This document shows, piece after piece, positions 33,913 through 36,778 of a stretch of DNA of 36,778 bases. How positions within the stretch are numbered: the stretch's first letter is position 1; every line of letters starts with the position of its first letter. The notes under the pieces are model-generated. The model saw only the letters and a list, made by a program, of their open reading frames with translations. It made no database searches and had not been told where the DNA came from. The position numbers and the translations under genes are program-made. Source of the DNA: Streptomyces sp. CB02400 (lineage in GTDB: Bacteria; Actinomycetota; Actinomycetes; Streptomycetales; Streptomycetaceae); the NCBI RefSeq assembly GCF_001905725.1, contig NZ_LIWB01000014.1, forward strand, positions 204,252-241,029, read 5' to 3'.

Positions 33913-34614
33913 CTAGGACCCCGCCAGGCTGTTCCCCGCGCTCTCCAGGAGCATGTCCAGTGCCGTCGGATAGGCGCTGGTGACCATGCGGGTGGCCAGC
34001 AGGGGCGCGGCCTCGGCGATGCGAGGGTGGGTGGCGGCGGGGAGGCGGGCGTAGGTGGAGCGCCACATCTCCTCGTCGGCGTGGAGCGCGGCGTCGGGCA
34101 GGGCCAGGGACGCGGCGTCGAGGGCGGCGAAGGCCAGCGTGGTGTCGATGAAGGCGTGGTAGACGCGGACCGTCTCCGGCAGCGGGAAGCCCGCGGTGCG
34201 CAGCACGTCGAGGACCGCCTCGTCGGCCGCCAGTTCGTTCGCCCGGCCGGAGACCCGGCTCGCCGTGAGGACCGCGGCCTGCGGGTGCGACACATAGGCG
34301 GCGTGGATGCGCAGCCCGACGGCCCGCAGGTCGGCCCGCCACTGCCCCGTGGGCCGCCAGCCGTGCAGCGCCTGGCCGATCAGCGCGTCCCCGATGGCGA
34401 GGGTCAGGTCGTCCATGCCGCGGAAGTAGCGGTAGAGGGTGCTCGGGTCGCAGTCCAGGGCGAGACCGAGGCGACGGGCGGTCAGACCCGTGCTGCCGTG
34501 CTCGCGCAGCAGGCGCAGTGCCGTCTCGACGATCAGCGTCTCGGACAGGACCCGGCCGCTCCTCGTCGGCCTGCGCCGCCGTCGGCGCTCCTCGGGAACC
34601 ACGCGTTTCGGCAT
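33913..34614 (-). CDS. TetR-family transcriptional regulator
   Basis: 233 residues. An Arg-rich N-terminal tail (ERRRRRRPTRSGRVLS) precedes the HTH: ETLIVETALRLLREHGSTGL, TARRLGLALDCDPSTLYRYF, RGMDDLTLAIGD. The C-terminal part (about 80-225) looks like the TetR_C family of tetracycline-repressor-like regulators. ATG 34614 is divergent from the saccharopine-dehydrogenase-like gene, 132 bp apart, with an inverted repeat overlapping that gene's promoter match. It probably represses that gene and itself. Ligand unknown. Confidence 0.9.
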   Translation of the reverse strand: MPKRVVPEERRRRRRPTRSGRVLSETLIVETALRLLREHGSTGLTARRLGLALDCDPSTLYRYFRGMDDLTLAIGDALIGQALHGWRPTGQWRADLRAVGLRIHAAYVSHPQAAVLTASRVSGRANELAADEAVLDVLRTAGFPLPETVRVYHAFIDTTLAFAALDAASLALPDAALHADEEMWRSTYARLPAATHPRIAEAAPLLATRMVTSAYPTALDMLLESAGNSLAGS

Positions 34615-34638
34615 CGCCGTCTCCTCGCGCTCTTATGC

Positions 34639-34676
34639 CAACGCCATTGACCTTATGTCGTCGCGCGGCGTTGTAT
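34639..34676. promoter_or_regulatory. Promoter with flanking inverted repeat, TetR / saccharopine-DH gap
   Basis: CAACGCC (34639-34645) and GGCGTTG (34667-34673) form a perfect 7-bp inverted repeat. Between and over them lies a rightward promoter match TTGACC (34647-34652), 18 bases, TTGTAT (34671-34676). A repressor bound to the arms would cover both promoter elements. Confidence 0.5.
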
Positions 34677-34746
34677 CTCCGGCCAGGGGCCCCGCACACA
34701 TCCCGGATCCATGGGGATCCACGAGGCAGAGAGGGAGTGCTCCGTC

Positions 34747-35967
34747 ATGCGTGTACTGCTGGTGGGAGCCGGCGGCGTGGGTACCGCCGTCACCCGGATC
34801 GCGGCCCGGCGGCCGTTCTTCGACCGGATGGTGGTGGCCGACCACGACCCCCTCCGGGCCGAGGCGGCGGTCGCCGCGCTCGGCGCGGAGGGGGCCCGGT
34901 TCCGTGCCGAGCGCGTGGACGCCGGTGACGAGGACGGGGTGGCGGCGCTGCTCGAACGGCACGGCTGCGACGTCCTGCTCAACGCCACCGACCCCCGGTT
35001 CGTGATGCCGCTGTTCCGCGCGGCGCGCCGCGCCGGTGCCACCTATGTCGACATGGCGATGTCGCTGTCCCGGCCGCACGCCGAACGGCCGTACGAGGAG
35101 TGCGGGGTCAAGCTCGGCGACGAGCAGTTCGCGCGGTCCGAGGAGTGGGAGAAGGCCGGTGCGCTGGCCCTGGTCGGGATGGGCGTGGAGCCCGGCCTGT
35201 CGGACGTCTTCGCCCGGTACGCCGCCGACGAACTCTTCGACGAGATCGAGGAGATCGGCGTCCGCGACGGCGCGAACCTCACGGTGGACGGCTACGACTT
35301 CGCGCCGTCCTTCAGCATCTGGACCACCATCGAGGAGTGCCTCAACCCGCCCGTGGTCTACGAGGAGGGGCGCGGCTGGTTCACCACCGAGCCGTTCAGC
35401 GAGCCGGAGGTGTTCGACTTCCCCGAGGGCATCGGCCCGGTGGAGTGCGTGAACGTCGAGCACGAGGAGGTGCTGCTCGTCCCGCGCTGGGTGGACGCCC
35501 GCCGGGTGACCTTCAAGTACGGTCTGGGCCGCGAGTTCATCGACACGCTCAGGACGCTGCGTCTGCTGGGCCTGGACCGCACCGAACCGGTGACCGTGCC
35601 CGGCCCGGACGGTCCGGTGCGGGTCTCGCCCCGGGACATGGTGGCCGCCTGTCTGCCCGACCCGGCGACGCTGGGCGAGCGGATGCACGGCAAGACCTGC
35701 GCCGGCACCTGGGTGCGGGGCGTGAAGGACGGGGCGCCGCGCGAGGTGTACCTGTACCACGTGGTCGACAACCAGTGGTCCATGGCCGAGTACGGCTGCC
35801 AGGCCGTGGTGTGGCAGACCGCCGTCAACCCCGTCGTCGCCCTCGAACTGCTCGCCGGCGGCGCCTGGTCGGGCACGGGCGTGCTCGGTCCGGAGGCGTT
35901 CCCCGCGGGACCGTTCCTGGACCTGCTGACCGCGTACGGTTCGCCCTGGGGGCTGCGCGAACAGTGA
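34747..35967 (+). CDS. Saccharopine dehydrogenase-family protein
   Basis: 406-residue NAD(P)-dependent oxidoreductase. The Rossmann motif VLLVGAGGVGTAVTRIA sits at the N terminus, followed by NATDPRFVMPLFRAARRAGA and TYVDMAM. The C-terminal catalytic half has GMGVEPGLSDVFARYAADEL, typical of the Lys1/COG1748 family. Members include saccharopine dehydrogenase (lysine metabolism) and carboxynorspermidine synthase (polyamines); which one cannot be decided from sequence. The nearby lysine exporter and Lys/Orn decarboxylase-like gene fit either. ATG 34747 follows GAGAGGGAG. The divergent TetR gene probably controls it. Confidence 0.88.
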   Translation: MRVLLVGAGGVGTAVTRIAARRPFFDRMVVADHDPLRAEAAVAALGAEGARFRAERVDAGDEDGVAALLERHGCDVLLNATDPRFVMPLFRAARRAGATYVDMAMSLSRPHAERPYEECGVKLGDEQFARSEEWEKAGALALVGMGVEPGLSDVFARYAADELFDEIEEIGVRDGANLTVDGYDFAPSFSIWTTIEECLNPPVVYEEGRGWFTTEPFSEPEVFDFPEGIGPVECVNVEHEEVLLVPRWVDARRVTFKYGLGREFIDTLRTLRLLGLDRTEPVTVPGPDGPVRVSPRDMVAACLPDPATLGERMHGKTCAGTWVRGVKDGAPREVYLYHVVDNQWSMAEYGCQAVVWQTAVNPVVALELLAGGAWSGTGVLGPEAFPAGPFLDLLTAYGSPWGLREQ

Positions 35968-36027
35968 CCGCGCGCACGGTGTCCCGTTGTTTCACCGCCG
36001 GTCGGCGGGTGACCCGAAGAGGAGCAA

Positions 36028-36045
36028 GGCGCCCAGAAGGGCGCC
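36028..36045. terminator. Short GC hairpin after the saccharopine-dehydrogenase-like gene
   Basis: GGCGCCC, loop AGAA, GGGCGCC: perfect 7-bp stem 60 nt after the stop and 38 nt before the whiB-like start. No U-tract. It could be a terminator or lie in the whiB leader. Confidence 0.4.
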
Positions 36046-36082
36046 CGCCCGTCTTCACACCGATGATCGCAGGTGACTCCCG

Positions 36083-36346
36083 ATGGACAACTGGCGCGAA
36101 CGTGCGGCCTGCAGGGCCGAGGACCCCGACCTCTTCTTCCCGATCGGCACCTCCGGGCCCGCCCTGATGCAGACGGAACAGGCCAAGGCCGTGTGCCGGC
36201 GCTGCCCCGTGCGGGAGCAGTGCCTCCAGTGGGCGCTGGACACGGGGCAGTCCATCGGGGTGTGGGGCGGTACGAGCGAGACGGAACGCCGTGCTCTGAA
36301 GCGCCGTATCGCCGCCCGGCGCTCCTCCGGTCAGCCGGGCCGGTGA
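36083..36346 (+). CDS. WhiB-family iron-sulfur regulator (WblE/WhiB1-like)
   Basis: 87 residues with four conserved cysteines: Cys10 (RERAACRAEDPDLFF), Cys38, Cys41 (VCRRCPV) and Cys47 (EQCLQW), the ligands of the [4Fe-4S] cluster. It has the turn motif GVWGG (58-62) and a basic C-terminal tail (RRALKRRIAARR). The stretch DLFFPIGTSGPAL and TGQSIGVWGG resemble WblE/WhiB1, but the gene context differs from the housekeeping wblE, so it is probably a paralogue. WhiB proteins bind region 4 of the main sigma factor and tune transcription. ATG 36083 has GCAGGTGA upstream. Confidence 0.92.
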   Translation: MDNWRERAACRAEDPDLFFPIGTSGPALMQTEQAKAVCRRCPVREQCLQWALDTGQSIGVWGGTSETERRALKRRIAARRSSGQPGR

Positions 36347-36410
36347 TCTCGCCGTACCCGGCCCGGTGCGCCGCAGTACGCTCGCCGGACATCGCCGGAA
36401 GGGGCCGACC

Positions 36411-36761
36411 ATGAGCGTGCGCGTGCGCCGTGTCTACGAACCGCCCGAGCCGGACGACGGGGTCCGGGTCCTGGTCGACCGGCTGTGGCCGCGCGGTCTG
36501 GCGAAGGACGCGGCGCGGGTGGACGAGTGGCCCAAGGGGCTGACCCCGTCCACCGAGCTGCGCCGCTGGTACCACGCGGACGACCGGCCGTACGAGGAGT
36601 TCCGCGAGCGCTACGAGGCGGAGCTGGCGGCGCCGGAGGCCGCCGAACTCCTCGACCACGTACGGGAACTGGCCGGGAAGGGCCCGGTGACCCTGCTGAC
36701 CGCGTCCAAGAGCCCTCAGACCGGTCACGCGGAGGTGCTGGCCCGCCTGCTGGAGGACTAG
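36411..36761 (+). CDS. DUF488 family protein
   Basis: 116 residues with the DUF488 signature: RVRRVYEPPEPDDGVRVLVD, RLWPRGLAKDAARVDEWPKG, ELRRWYHADDRPYEEFRERY and VTLLTASKSPQTGHAEVL. Small cytoplasmic proteins of this family are widespread; function unknown. ATG 36411 has GGAAGGGG 5-6 nt upstream and gives the family-typical N terminus. It follows the whiB-like gene by 64 nt. A TACGCT hexamer at 36377-36382 could be a -10 element, without a clear -35. Confidence 0.88.
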   Translation: MSVRVRRVYEPPEPDDGVRVLVDRLWPRGLAKDAARVDEWPKGLTPSTELRRWYHADDRPYEEFRERYEAELAAPEAAELLDHVRELAGKGPVTLLTASKSPQTGHAEVLARLLED

Positions 36762-36778
36762 GGCCTGTCCGAGGGGTT

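Noticed and set aside
34705..34720. GGATCC-ATGG-GGATCC hairpin before the saccharopine-dehydrogenase-like gene
   Set aside because: Two copies of a six-base palindrome; short stem and no clear role.
35989..36012. GTTT-N14-GGGTGA as a SigB-type promoter for the whiB-like gene
   Set aside because: The -10 part has only four of six matches and lies in a GC hairpin-prone stretch; too weak to call.

Overview
The window is chromosomal DNA of a Streptomyces (or very close actinomycete). It is about 70+ % GC, with GTG and ATG starts, strong GGAGG-type ribosome sites, a WhiB-family protein, an ANTAR protein, the four-gene GlgE pathway, and many RsbW-, STAS- and SpoIIE-type regulators around a SigB-family sigma factor. 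From memory, the gene order resembles the right-arm region of S. coelicolor that carries the second glgE/treS/pep2/glgB set and sigM (about SCO7313-SCO7335). I could not check this.

Layout. (1) 1-5858: tail of glgE, then treS, pep2 and glgB, an alpha-glucan/trehalose operon with short gaps or overlaps. (2) 5968-9383: a YbdK-type carboxylate-amine ligase, a small membrane protein (DUF6480, minus strand) and a long-chain acyl-CoA synthetase with an unusual ATP loop. (3) 9694-22811: a signalling island. It holds two small RsbW-like ATPases, a PRC-barrel protein, a soluble poly-HAMP hybrid histidine kinase overlapping an ANTAR-GAF-PAS-SpoIIE phosphatase gene, a STAS anti-anti-sigma factor, and a five-gene operon of overlapping genes: rsbR, rsbS, rsbT, an ATPase-phosphatase fusion, and a second GAF/SpoIIE phosphatase. 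(4) 22931-26618: type II NADH dehydrogenase and a FUSC-family membrane protein, followed by about 0.5 kb of degenerate tandem repeats. (5) 27146-29367, minus strand: an RsbW-like ATPase, a SigB/F-type sigma factor, a DUF5133 protein and an acidic hypothetical protein. (6) 29512-36761: a small hypothetical, an Orn/Lys/Arg-decarboxylase-family PLP enzyme, a cyclic-nucleotide-domain protein, a divergent LysE exporter/LysR regulator pair, a divergent TetR/saccharopine-dehydrogenase-like pair, a WhiB-like protein and a DUF488 protein.

How the parts may work together. Regions 3 and 5 hold what a SigB-type partner-switching network needs: a stressosome core (RsbR/RsbS scaffold and RsbT kinase), three PP2C/SpoIIE phosphatases, an RsbV-like STAS protein, several RsbW-like kinases and the sigma factor. 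Sequences matching the streptomycete SigB-type promoter pattern (GNNT, 14-16 bases, GGGTAT/C) lie upstream of the PRC-barrel gene (two in tandem), the RsbV-like gene and the DUF6480 gene, with weaker versions before the NADH dehydrogenase and sigma genes. This suggests the network feeds back on itself. The most notable points are the fungal Nik1-like poly-HAMP kinase with a Glu-substituted receiver, the phosphatase carrying a decayed RsbT-like domain, the 26.7-27.1 kb repeat array, and a possible small RNA or structured terminator at 31.4 kb.
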